From Dysgonomonas sp. HGC4 (GTDB lineage: Bacteria > Bacteroidota > Bacteroidia > Bacteroidales > Dysgonomonadaceae), in NCBI RefSeq assembly GCF_001261715.1, contig NZ_CVRU01000111.1, positions 1 to 64,000 on the forward strand: a DNA stretch of 64,000 nucleotides. Reading direction: 5' to 3'. The notes beneath the pieces are model-generated. The model was given only the letters and a program-made list of their open reading frames with translations. It was not told the DNA's origin and did no database searches. A program made the position numbers and the translations under genes. Below, piece by piece: positions 45,583 through 54,032 of the stretch (position 1 is the stretch's first letter; the number at the start of each line of letters is the position of its first letter).

Positions 45583-45622
45583 CAAAAGACCTTCTACTCT
45601 AAAGGTAAAAGGTCTTTTTTAT
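45583..45622 (+). terminator. Bidirectional terminator
   Basis: AAAAGACCTT pairs with AAGGTCTTTT, with A/T tracts on both sides. It sits between the small acidic gene and the convergent PnuC-like gene and can serve both. Confidence 0.82.
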
Positions 45623-45638
45623 TGTATATAAGTTGAGT

Positions 45639-46361
45639 TTATTGGTTAGATTCTTTATGCCAGATATAGATTGCCAAAATACAGTTCCATTCATAGAGGA
45701 CTGATTGAACCATAAAAATATAATTACCCGACATCAGATTTAACACAAACCAAATAACATTGGAGGTAAGCCACATATACCATGCCCAAGGTTTCCGCAA
45801 AATCATTATCATTTGAGACAAAATTCCCACTACAAAGGCAAGGATATTTAGATAGAGAAGTAATGGCTGATCTTGACTAATTAAGCCCCATTGCGAACCA
45901 TATAGATACAAACAAACACAACCAACTATACCCGATATGATAGTAAAAATGACGAACCCTTGATTAGTCGCTGTTGTTTTCACCCTCCCTTCTTCATCCT
46001 GATTCTCTTTTTTAGTCCATGTAATAAGTCCTACAACATGAAAAAGCAGATAATATCCTGCACTAAATACTAATCCTATATTGCGGAATTGAAGTTGAGA
46101 ATACATTTCGCCCAGATTGGCGGTTATACCCAAAACATTTCCTGATATTGGCTTACGAAAGGCTAAGGAAACTACTGACAGATATCCCAAGAGAGCGGTT
46201 ATAGAATATATAGCAACATTAGAAACCGTATCTTCACCTCTAGCCAATATACCATAAGCTGTATATGAGGTAAGAATAACAGCAATAGCAAACCATATTT
46301 GAGTATGCCTTACGCTTCCTTTGCCTGTCACATAATCGAGAAATACTACGATTCGTCTCAT
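45639..46361 (-). CDS. PnuC-like nicotinamide riboside transporter
   Basis: The 240-residue protein has about seven hydrophobic segments. The regions NVLGITANLGEMYSQLQFR (about 75-93), the following GYYLLFHVVGLITW, and WAWYMWLTSNVIWFVLNL (about 189-206), followed by NYIFMVQSVLYEWNCILAIY, resemble the PnuC layout of tryptophan/asparagine-containing helices. PnuC carries nicotinamide riboside into the cell. It is the third gene of an operon with a winged-helix regulator and a five-helix membrane protein. Confidence 0.62.
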   Translation of the reverse strand: MRRIVVFLDYVTGKGSVRHTQIWFAIAVILTSYTAYGILARGEDTVSNVAIYSITALLGYLSVVSLAFRKPISGNVLGITANLGEMYSQLQFRNIGLVFSAGYYLLFHVVGLITWTKKENQDEEGRVKTTATNQGFVIFTIISGIVGCVCLYLYGSQWGLISQDQPLLLYLNILAFVVGILSQMIMILRKPWAWYMWLTSNVIWFVLNLMSGNYIFMVQSVLYEWNCILAIYIWHKESNQ

Positions 46362-46385
46362 CTCGTTTTATTATATATTCAGAAT

Positions 46386-46673
46386 TTACTTTTTGCTGAT
46401 ATAATCCTGCAAGGCTTGTACATACGAATTAAAAGCTGCAATACCATTTTTGGTTATTTTACAAACAGTACGAGGTCTTTTACCATCTATAAATTTGCGG
46501 ACTTCAATGTATTTGGCTTCACTTAGCTTCTCGATCTGCACGCTCAGGTTACCTGCTGTTGCCCCCGTCTTTTCCCGAATGAAGACAAAATCGGCTTCCT
46601 CAACCGACAATAGTAATGATACTATTGCCAATCGTAATTGAGAATGCAATAACGGATCGAGTTCTTTAAACAT
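46386..46673 (-). CDS. Winged-helix transcriptional regulator
   Basis: The 95-residue protein is a minimal winged-helix domain: SQLRLAIVSLLLSVEEADFV, then ATAGNLSVQIEKLSEAKYIE as recognition helix, and a basic wing (FIDGKRPRTVCKITKNG). It fits the small MarR/ArsR-like (HTH_34) regulators of Bacteroidota. It overlaps the upstream membrane-protein gene by eight bases and precedes the PnuC-like gene by 24 bp, so it probably controls its own operon. Confidence 0.85.
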   Translation of the reverse strand: MFKELDPLLHSQLRLAIVSLLLSVEEADFVFIREKTGATAGNLSVQIEKLSEAKYIEVRKFIDGKRPRTVCKITKNGIAAFNSYVQALQDYISKK

Positions 46674-47289
46674 TAGATTCTGCTTTTCGATTTAGAATAT
46701 GTCCGGGAATAACAAAACCTAAAATCATGGATACTGATAATATAATAAACTCAAAATCAATATTCTTGATGAATGAGTATTGTAAAACGCATAAAACTGC
46801 TCCCAACCAAAAGATACAAGCTCCATAGAAATAAGGTTTGAAGCGGTACACTTTTGCTGTAACAAATAGAGCCAACCCAACCATAATCATTATTATAGGA
46901 GTAATAAACAGGTATGGAATATATGTATTCCAATTAATGGCAATAAAAAATATAGAGCAGATAAATAATAGGTTCGATATAAAGAAACCTAACCAGATAA
47001 AGCCTACAACCCTATCGAGATGGGTAATCACAAGTGCTTCTTTAGCTTTTCGAGACTCATTCCAATAATTACCAATAAACACAGGTATTGTTATAAGCCA
47101 TACATAATTAGCATAATAAGCGGGCTCTAGAACTTGCAGAAGAATAAAATCTGATATTGCCAATATAGCAATTACGTATCCCCACAATATAAAGCTGTTT
47201 CCTGCTCCTTTTCTAAAATTATTGCGTGCCTGAGTAATCATTTCATTGATTAACTTCAAGCTATCTTGTTCATTAAAGTTATTTTCCAT
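46666..47289 (-). CDS. Multi-pass membrane protein
   Basis: The 207-residue protein has a soluble N-terminus (1-30, charged) and five or six hydrophobic segments (about 31-50, 60-77, 92-117, 124-145, 153-171 and 177-196). It is typically encoded beside a small winged-helix regulator in Bacteroidota. Its activity is unknown. It is the first gene of a three-gene operon, overlapping the regulator gene. Confidence 0.78.
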   Translation of the reverse strand: MENNFNEQDSLKLINEMITQARNNFRKGAGNSFILWGYVIAILAISDFILLQVLEPAYYANYVWLITIPVFIGNYWNESRKAKEALVITHLDRVVGFIWLGFFISNLLFICSIFFIAINWNTYIPYLFITPIIMIMVGLALFVTAKVYRFKPYFYGACIFWLGAVLCVLQYSFIKNIDFEFIILSVSMILGFVIPGHILNRKAESNV

Positions 47290-47442
47290 TGTTTGTATAT
47301 AAGTAATTTCGTCTCTTTACTACAACTTTTTACAGCTATGACAATAGCTTATTACTGTGCTTACCAAAGCTATAAAAAGTCTCAGACTTTAATAATGTAT
47401 AAAGATATATATTTTTGAATAGTGTAAGATAGGTTTATAATC

Positions 47443-48090
47443 TTATTGACACTTTGTGAGTAGCATTGTCAGAAAATTCTTTCCCCAATGAATTTCGCTT
47501 GTTAAGTTTTTCTTTTCATTGTAAAGGGCTTCCGATTTCTTTAATTCTCCACAATAATCTTTACCCGATTGCAAAAACGAAGGTAAGTTTTGCTCAAAAA
47601 AGGCGAGTAAAAAAACAGGGCGGGGATTACTGGCATCCAATTCTATTGCTTTCTTGTAGTTAGACATTACATCGTTATAATACTTTGCACCGTTTGTTGC
47701 AGGGTCTGTCACAATCAAAGCACTATAATAGTATCCCCATAAGGTACTTAGTTCCGATTTGTTTACACCTTTGAGCTTTTCCAACTGATTTAATCGCTCT
47801 TTAGCCTCAACTAACAAATTAAGATTATCTTCTGATTGGGGATTAAGGTATATCATTTCCAGATTATTATAAGCCACATAATAAATAGGTAACCATTGGT
47901 CGGAATACTTTTGAGCAATACGATCAAATTGATTACGGACTTGTTTTATTGAACGAATAGTTTTTGCTGTATCCATTTTAGTAATGGCATTCTCCAGACC
48001 TTTAGTATATACTTCATCTGTAGATTGAGCAGATAGAGATATAGTAAGCAAAGTGAAAAAGAACAATAAACTGATTTTTAAACTTTTCAT
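47443..48090 (-). CDS. Secreted TPR-like helical protein
   Basis: The 215-residue protein has a signal peptide (about 1-21) and a mainly helical body with TPR-like spacing (WLPIYYVAYNNLEMIYLN; LSTLWGYYYSALIV; YKKAIELDASNPRPVFLLA). It lies 70 bp downstream of the TonB-dependent receptor on the same strand and is probably co-expressed with it. Confidence 0.75.
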   Translation of the reverse strand: MKSLKISLLFFFTLLTISLSAQSTDEVYTKGLENAITKMDTAKTIRSIKQVRNQFDRIAQKYSDQWLPIYYVAYNNLEMIYLNPQSEDNLNLLVEAKERLNQLEKLKGVNKSELSTLWGYYYSALIVTDPATNGAKYYNDVMSNYKKAIELDASNPRPVFLLAFFEQNLPSFLQSGKDYCGELKKSEALYNEKKNLTSEIHWGKNFLTMLLTKCQ

Positions 48091-48160
48091 AATTAAGTGT
48101 TTTTGTTTGATTTAATTCAATCATGTTTTTATTTATACGATAATACAGAGGTCTTGAACC

Positions 48161-50317
48161 TCAGAATGTAGATGGGTCATAAGCCGTTTTCCCTCCAAGC
48201 GTTATAAAAAGACCGATTACAAAGAATTGGTTTCTATCCGATTGTATAGCTACTCTATCGAATTTTCCGGAACTATTTTTTTGAGATGAATAATTATATC
48301 CAAATACATTGGAACGATTCAAGACATTAGAAGCCGATGCATACACAATCACCTTTTTATGGGCCAGATAGGTTACACAAAAATCGAGACTATTATAAGG
48401 CGAAGTTTCAGAATTCATAATTCCCGCTTTATTAGGATTGTGATAGGGGCGTCCACTTGCAAACCGATTAGTTACTGCCCATATCGTTTTATATTTAAAT
48501 AGGTTATATTTCAAGGTAATAGAAGCATTATGCTGAGTCACATATTCGGGTGTAACTTTCTCGGTATATTTCAGAAAGCTACGTTTCGAATTATTATACG
48601 AATAAGCAAGTGTATATTGCCAGTTCTTCAGGAATTGAGTATCGCTAAAAAACAAATCTACACCGTTGCTAAAACCTTTACCTGAAGCTTTGTAGTTGTA
48701 ATTACTTCCAGTCACTAGGTTATCGTATGTTTTGTGATAAAGCTCAGCTCGATATACTTTGTTTTTAGATTGATGATGTACTCCAAAAAGAAAATGCTGA
48801 CAAATTTCAGTCTTCAACTCATTATTATACAGGAGATAATCTCGATCTGCTAACTGTTGATATTTACCATAAGTAGCCAAGATAGTATAATCATTGTAAG
48901 CATAGCTAAGAGATATTCGGGGAAGTACATTCCATGATTTATTTATAGAAGTATATTCTAATCGGGACGATATGTTCAAAAACAGATCAGAGGCTAGTAT
49001 AAAATCATTCATCACATATAGTCCGTTTATAGAATGGTCGATATCCGAACTAAAGGTTGCAGTGTCGGCATAAGAAAAGTTGTATGCTCTTATCATCGAC
49101 TCAGCTCCAACACCCAATTTATAGGTATCGCTAAAGCGTTTAGAGATTTTTGTTTTTAAATGTAATTCCGATTCTTTCATCCCTACCCTGTCTTCGGCAA
49201 CCAATCCGCCCATTATTCTTTTATCATTTACAGAAAGTGCTGCTCCTGAGAAGAAATTGAATCCTGATTTTGATTTCGTTCTAAATGTTGTATTCAAATA
49301 GGTATTGTCTTCATTGAAATTAAGATTTCGTTCATTGGTCGAAAAGTTATTCTTTGTGACTCTTTCAAATCGGGTTTTATCATAAGCGAAATAAGTTTTA
49401 AGAACCGAATTTTCTCCTATATTGAATCTTAACTGATTTTGTGCCGATAATGTAGAGTAAGGTTTAATCCATTCCCCACGACCTCTTGAATACAGAAAAT
49501 TCTCATAAGGTCCCAAATTGGTATAATCCACATTAAAAGAGGCTGAAGATTGTGCCCACGATTTAGTTCCTCCTGCGCCTGCACCCACATTTAATATACT
49601 AGCTCCTAGTTTTGAAACACGACTTTCGTCCTTAGTTGATAATGGTAGAATACTAGACAGACCTTGAGAATATTCGGAAGAATAACCTCCTAGTTGAAAG
49701 CTGATTCCATCAAATAAGAAAGGTGAATAGCGACCTCTGGCAGCCGTATTTTCGGGTGTCGAAGAATATGGATTCAACACATGCATATCATCTATGTAGG
49801 TTTGCGACTCTCGGCTTTCCCCTCCCCGTACAAGCAATTTACCATCTGTTCCTGCCGCCTGTACTCCAGGCAAAACAGACATTGCTTTATACAAATCGCC
49901 ATCTGATCCGGCAACAGTAACCAACTCAACTGCACTTTTGAGATTATCGGGAGAGCCTCCCTTTAATTGAAAGCTACTTGCTGAAACTACAACTTCTGAT
50001 AATACTTTAGCGTTTGGTTTCAATACTATTATAAGTTTATCTTGTTGTGGTATGTTTATTTCTTTGCTATAATCTTCATACCCGAGTAAGGTTGCCTTTA
50101 AAATGACTGTTCCAAACGCTGATGTTTCTAATTCAAACATTCCATCTTCTTCGGAACTTGTTCCATCTATAGTTCCTGCTATTGACACATTCACAAATGC
50201 GAGTGGAGCATTATTCTCATCACTGATTAACCCTTTGACTGTATTTTCTTGTCCGTATAAACTCATATAGGCACTAATAAAAATTAATTGTACGAGGCAG
50301 ATATAAATTATTTTCAT
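48161..50317 (-). CDS. TonB-dependent outer-membrane receptor with carboxypeptidase-like N-terminal domain
   Basis: The 718-residue protein has a signal peptide and a CarboxypepD_reg-like domain (about 20-100: VKGLISDENNAPLAFVNVSI). A plug domain follows (VEGQ-type LKSAVELVTVAGSDGDLYKAMSVLPGVQ spread over about 130-165, with RGGESRESQTYIDDMHVLNP), then a beta-barrel ending in FVIGLFITLGG. It imports a large ligand using TonB energy; the substrate is unknown. The start is placed at 50317 (MKIIYICLVQ) because the longer frame begins with a TTG before a poor sequence. No SusD partner is adjacent. Confidence 0.88.
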   Translation of the reverse strand: MKIIYICLVQLIFISAYMSLYGQENTVKGLISDENNAPLAFVNVSIAGTIDGTSSEEDGMFELETSAFGTVILKATLLGYEDYSKEINIPQQDKLIIVLKPNAKVLSEVVVSASSFQLKGGSPDNLKSAVELVTVAGSDGDLYKAMSVLPGVQAAGTDGKLLVRGGESRESQTYIDDMHVLNPYSSTPENTAARGRYSPFLFDGISFQLGGYSSEYSQGLSSILPLSTKDESRVSKLGASILNVGAGAGGTKSWAQSSASFNVDYTNLGPYENFLYSRGRGEWIKPYSTLSAQNQLRFNIGENSVLKTYFAYDKTRFERVTKNNFSTNERNLNFNEDNTYLNTTFRTKSKSGFNFFSGAALSVNDKRIMGGLVAEDRVGMKESELHLKTKISKRFSDTYKLGVGAESMIRAYNFSYADTATFSSDIDHSINGLYVMNDFILASDLFLNISSRLEYTSINKSWNVLPRISLSYAYNDYTILATYGKYQQLADRDYLLYNNELKTEICQHFLFGVHHQSKNKVYRAELYHKTYDNLVTGSNYNYKASGKGFSNGVDLFFSDTQFLKNWQYTLAYSYNNSKRSFLKYTEKVTPEYVTQHNASITLKYNLFKYKTIWAVTNRFASGRPYHNPNKAGIMNSETSPYNSLDFCVTYLAHKKVIVYASASNVLNRSNVFGYNYSSQKNSSGKFDRVAIQSDRNQFFVIGLFITLGGKTAYDPSTF

Positions 50318-50418
50318 TGCTTGTTTTTCAATTTCACTCCACAAATATAAATAAGTTTACATTATAAACTATATTAATATGTAAATAATTTTACACACCA
50401 CATATCAAAAACAAATGA

Positions 50419-50437
50419 ATTTATCTATACAATAAAA
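50419..50437 (+). promoter_or_regulatory. Shared phage-block box, block E
   Basis: ATTTATCTATACAATAAAA, with the core ending 11 bases before the ATG at 50440. It is of the AATAAAA type shared with blocks A and B. Confidence 0.75.
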
Positions 50438-50439
50438 AG

Positions 50440-51012
50440 ATGGCCTATAAATTGACAAAAGGTATCGATAATGTTCCAGAATATAATTTAGGGGGAATAT
50501 CAAATATTTGGCTACTTAACATAGACGATTTTAAGGCATATCAGTTTCGAGATGATAGCTTATATAATTCAGGCTATGTAGATGAAGTCTATAAAAGCAA
50601 TCCCTTTATCGAATTGGGGCGTGTAGACGAAACCAATCTAAAAGAAACAATAGGAAACGGAATATACAAACAAGAACTCAACACTTTTGTTCGCACGTTG
50701 AGCGAAGAGACTTTGAACTGGCTTCAATATGCTATGCAGGGAAGATACTTGGTTATTTTCCGAACAATGCACGATCGCTTTTTCACTTTTGGATCAGATG
50801 GAGGGGCAAAACTTTCCTACTCAGCACAAACCGGACAAATGGGTGATGTAAATGGAACAACGATCAAACTAGAAAAGAACTCTATCTATCCCATGTTCGA
50901 AGTTAATGGTGATACTTTAAAGACAAAGGTGCTAGGCAGTGAGTTTCTTTCGTATATAACTACCGAAAAAAGCGATATCATAAATACAAATTACTTAATA
51001 GAAATTCCATGA
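50440..51012 (+). CDS. Second tail-tube-like protein (block E, gene 1)
   Basis: The 190-residue protein begins MAYKLTKGIDNVPEYNLGGI and is a distant paralogue of the tube-like protein of block D (see GRYLVIFRTMHDRFF). It has regular strand spacing. In some tail systems a second tube-related protein forms the tube end or the tip, which would fit its place at the head of the fibre block. It overlaps the next gene by four bases. Confidence 0.55.
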   Translation: MAYKLTKGIDNVPEYNLGGISNIWLLNIDDFKAYQFRDDSLYNSGYVDEVYKSNPFIELGRVDETNLKETIGNGIYKQELNTFVRTLSEETLNWLQYAMQGRYLVIFRTMHDRFFTFGSDGGAKLSYSAQTGQMGDVNGTTIKLEKNSIYPMFEVNGDTLKTKVLGSEFLSYITTEKSDIINTNYLIEIP

Positions 51013-51443
51013 GTAACAATCTTCGAATTATTAAAATCAGCGATCTGCCAGACAGCAGAAGCGTAGAATCAACGTACTTTTTCGGATACGACTCCGACCC
51101 CAACAAACCTTTAAATGAACAATCTGTCAAAATTCCATTTTCGGCTGTTGCCAAAGCTTCGAATGAAAGACGGATAGGTATTGTTATGGAGACCAATGAG
51201 CAAGTCATTCCTATTGGCGAAAAAATGAAAATAACAGAAGCCAGAGGCAATAATCTGGGCAGCTTAAAAATTAAAGCAAATAATTCTTCTACTAATTGGA
51301 CTCCAGTCCCACTAAAGGATAATACTATAAGCATAGACCTCAGCAGTTATGTAGATGCTGGGGTTGATGCTTTGATTCAGATAGAAAGAACTAGTACTGA
51401 TAACACAGCTACTGTTTATTTATTCACTAAAATATTAGAATAA
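51009..51443 (+). CDS. Phage tail-associated protein (block E, gene 2)
   Basis: The 144-residue protein starts MSNNLRIIKISDLPDSRSVE and has a conserved FFGYDSDPNKPLNEQSVKIP. It is strand-rich, with no membrane segment. Its start overlaps the upstream stop (ATGA). The style is that of small tail or fibre-attachment proteins in Bacteroidota prophages; no family match was recognised. Confidence 0.5.
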   Translation: MSNNLRIIKISDLPDSRSVESTYFFGYDSDPNKPLNEQSVKIPFSAVAKASNERRIGIVMETNEQVIPIGEKMKITEARGNNLGSLKIKANNSSTNWTPVPLKDNTISIDLSSYVDAGVDALIQIERTSTDNTATVYLFTKILE

Positions 51444-51448
51444 CAATT

Positions 51449-51670
51449 ATGATTTACGAAGTAAAACAAGCAAAAAAAACATACAAAATCGATGACCTAA
51501 AGCCGTTCAATCAACAATCGCAAGAATTTCAGTCCGCTTTTCATGAAGCCGAGAAAATAACAGCTGATGGAATTTTCATGGTCGAATTTGACAATGCAAC
51601 AGCATCGCTATTCACCAAATCAAATAGAGTATTAATATCATTAAATGAAATAGAAAATGAAAACATTTGA
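51449..51670 (+). CDS. Small phage-block protein (block E, gene 3)
   Basis: The 73-residue acidic protein (MIYEVKQAKKTYKIDDLKPF) has a helical middle, QEFQSAFHEAEKITADGIF. It is packed between two tail genes with a 14-base overlap into the fibre gene, so it belongs to the same transcript. Function unknown; a chaperone or tail-completion role is possible. Confidence 0.5.
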   Translation: MIYEVKQAKKTYKIDDLKPFNQQSQEFQSAFHEAEKITADGIFMVEFDNATASLFTKSNRVLISLNEIENENI

Positions 51671-53570
51671 TTGGAAAGATAGTTATGTAACAAATGGAGG
51701 AGCAAATATAGCTGGTTATGCTAAATATATTTCAATACTTGGTACCCAAACGGGAACAGGAACTAGGGAAAATCCGTATCCAGCAAATAAATCACTAATT
51801 AATAGCGACGCTAATATGGTATTAAGCAATGGCTTATTTCAAAATTTATATTTATATGCTATTCCGTATATCGTTGGTCAATCAATAGAATCAACTATAA
51901 TAGATCCATTTAAAACAACAGATAATCAACTACATGGAATAAATTTAACATGGAAATCAGTTACAACAACTAACCCTAGCAACTTAAAGATGAGTGTTTA
52001 CGGAAAGAATTGCATCTATGATAATTTGCGAGTATTATCTAGTTCTGGTAACCCCATTCCACAATCACCAGCAGAAAAAGCTGTTATTAACTGTATACAA
52101 AAAGGCAAAGCATATGTAAGAAATATAATTGGCAATCCTGTCAACTTTCTATTCTGTGTACAAAATACTTTCGTTGATTGTGTTATGGCAGAAGAAAGTT
52201 ATTATGCAATATTAACTGGAAGTTCCTTATTTAACAGGTGTACTTTTAATATCGACCAAACATCTTTAGTAGCAACTACTACAATAGCTCAATATAATGG
52301 ATTTAATAACTGTTTATTTAAAATTGGAAATGAAACAAATGCAACATCATTAACAGGTAATACAGAAAGTGAATTAAGAGCGAATTTTGTTGCTCGCTGT
52401 GTTTCTCAAGGATTAGAAGTACCAACTATAAATGATTTTGGAACTGACATAGCTGCTGGTCGCTGGATTTTCAGCAAGACATCCGTATCGGGAGACTATA
52501 TTACTATAAAAGATAGTGAAATAGATAAATTCTCCAAAACAAGAGGTATATATCTTGGACATTCAGATATAGCCCAAAGAGTTATCCCTATAACTACAGC
52601 CTTAAACATACCAGCTTCTATAAGTGCTGAAATGCCAAAAGAAAACGTAGTAATTCAAAATGACTCTATTTCTTTAAATATAGCCGATGTAACACAGAGA
52701 ACAGAAGCTTACGTTGATAGCAAAATTATTTGGCTTGGAGGATTATGCAAATTAAAGGACTTAAACATTATACATAATCTACCTGAGTTCGCAGGGATAT
52801 CACCAGATAGCTCTTATGGACTTGCTAAAGACCCTACCGAAAAAAATAAGTTACAACCCAGTACTCATTATATTGTAAGATCAAAAAGTGGATATAATGC
52901 AATTAGTTCTATAAGATACAATAACGTAGTATATTCATCTTCCGTATTATTACGAAAAAATGTCTTTTTAACCAGTAATATAACACAACAACCTGCATAT
53001 ACGGATGAGAGTGGACAACCAGAAGTATTTCAGGTGCTTGATATGTCAAATCAAAAAAGTATTCAGGCTCGCTTAATGCGTGAACTTCCTACTGCCACAA
53101 TTACATCTGGCAATTTACAAAAAGATTATTGGTATTTCGTAGAACCCACAAATTTGAACGACTTAACAGGGTATGTTACCTACAAGCAAACTAAAAGACC
53201 AGCATTAGATTCTTTCTTGGCTGACTCAACAGCAACTTTTGAAACGACAGCCAATGTTCGCTTGCGAAGATGCTGGAAACAAGATTATAATCACAGCACC
53301 GAAACTACAGACAAAGCCTTTTGGGAAAATAAACAAAAGCCTTATTATTTCGATATTGCGAGTAATGATCTTAGATGCTTGTTAAAAGATAGTAATCCAC
53401 TTTCTGTTGAAATGGCAGTAGGTGAGGATGGGAAATATATTGCATCTGGTCATGTTGAGTTTTATAATGCAATAACAGGAGCAAGTGGTATAAAAATACC
53501 TCCATATGATATCATTGTAGGATCATTCTTACAATTAAGAATACCAATAACAACTATAAACCCTATGTAA
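51657..53570 (+). CDS. Tail fibre-like protein with beta-helix region (block E, gene 4)
   Basis: The 637-residue protein has no signal peptide. The middle part (about 110-250) contains stacked NC-type turns such as NCIYDNLRVLSSSGNPI, FNRCTFNIDQTSL and FNNCLFKIGNE, the pattern of a right-handed parallel beta-helix as in phage receptor-binding proteins. The C-terminal part (about 480-640) is a separate strand-rich tip. Asparagine- and serine-rich composition and its place in the block support a fibre or tailspike. Its target surface is unknown. Confidence 0.62.
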   Translation: MKTFDWKDSYVTNGGANIAGYAKYISILGTQTGTGTRENPYPANKSLINSDANMVLSNGLFQNLYLYAIPYIVGQSIESTIIDPFKTTDNQLHGINLTWKSVTTTNPSNLKMSVYGKNCIYDNLRVLSSSGNPIPQSPAEKAVINCIQKGKAYVRNIIGNPVNFLFCVQNTFVDCVMAEESYYAILTGSSLFNRCTFNIDQTSLVATTTIAQYNGFNNCLFKIGNETNATSLTGNTESELRANFVARCVSQGLEVPTINDFGTDIAAGRWIFSKTSVSGDYITIKDSEIDKFSKTRGIYLGHSDIAQRVIPITTALNIPASISAEMPKENVVIQNDSISLNIADVTQRTEAYVDSKIIWLGGLCKLKDLNIIHNLPEFAGISPDSSYGLAKDPTEKNKLQPSTHYIVRSKSGYNAISSIRYNNVVYSSSVLLRKNVFLTSNITQQPAYTDESGQPEVFQVLDMSNQKSIQARLMRELPTATITSGNLQKDYWYFVEPTNLNDLTGYVTYKQTKRPALDSFLADSTATFETTANVRLRRCWKQDYNHSTETTDKAFWENKQKPYYFDIASNDLRCLLKDSNPLSVEMAVGEDGKYIASGHVEFYNAITGASGIKIPPYDIIVGSFLQLRIPITTINPM

Positions 53571-53571
53571 T

Positions 53572-53856
53572 ATGGCAGACTTCGACAATGGTTTACCCCC
53601 TCTAAACACGGATCTGACAGGTAAAAGAATCTCTAATATAACCTTAGATAGTTCTGAATATAAAGCAGCAGAGAGTCAGAGGATACAAACCATAAGTATA
53701 GATACTGATGAACCTAAAGAGCTAGAACCACAATCGATAGAGTCTATTACTATAAATACAGAAAAGGTAGAAGGCAATGTAAAACCATACTCTATTAATA
53801 ATATAGTACTCGCTACCGAGCCTGAAGGTAAAAACATCGTTCTATTTTACTTATAA
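53572..53856 (+). CDS. Small repeat protein (block E, gene 5)
   Basis: The 94-residue protein carries four imperfect repeats of about 18-19 residues: ISNITLDSSEYKAAESQR, IQTISIDTDEPKELEPQS, IESITINTEKVEGNVKPYS and INNIVLATEPEGKNIV. Each starts with a hydrophobic I-x-x-I strand and continues with an acidic loop. This suggests a small beta-solenoid or a fibre-bound accessory. It starts one base after the fibre stop and ends the block, before a terminator. Confidence 0.62.
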   Translation: MADFDNGLPPLNTDLTGKRISNITLDSSEYKAAESQRIQTISIDTDEPKELEPQSIESITINTEKVEGNVKPYSINNIVLATEPEGKNIVLFYL

Positions 53857-53921
53857 ATATAAAGACTTCAGGTTAAAGATCCATTGCAGAATAAATCATA
53901 AACTTGTCTGCAACCTCAATT

Positions 53922-53967
53922 AAAAACTGTGTCGAAGTAAATTACTCTTCTCGGCACAGTTTTTTCG
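53922..53967 (+). terminator. Terminator of block E
   Basis: AAAAACTGTGTCGAAG pairs with CTTCTCGGCACAGTTTTT, including G-T pairs, and a T run follows. It insulates block E from the lysis block 30 bp further on. Confidence 0.86.
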
Positions 53968-53995
53968 TTAAAAAAGGCGTAAGGCCACACCCCTA

Positions 53996-54008
53996 TTTTA
54001 TCTATAAG
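53996..54008 (+). promoter_or_regulatory. Shared phage-block box, block F
   Basis: TTTTATCTATAAG, identical to the boxes of blocks C and D. The core ends 27 bases before the holin ATG at 54033, the longest spacing of the six. Confidence 0.78.
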
Positions 54009-54032
54009 GTAGAAATATAAACCTATATAAAT

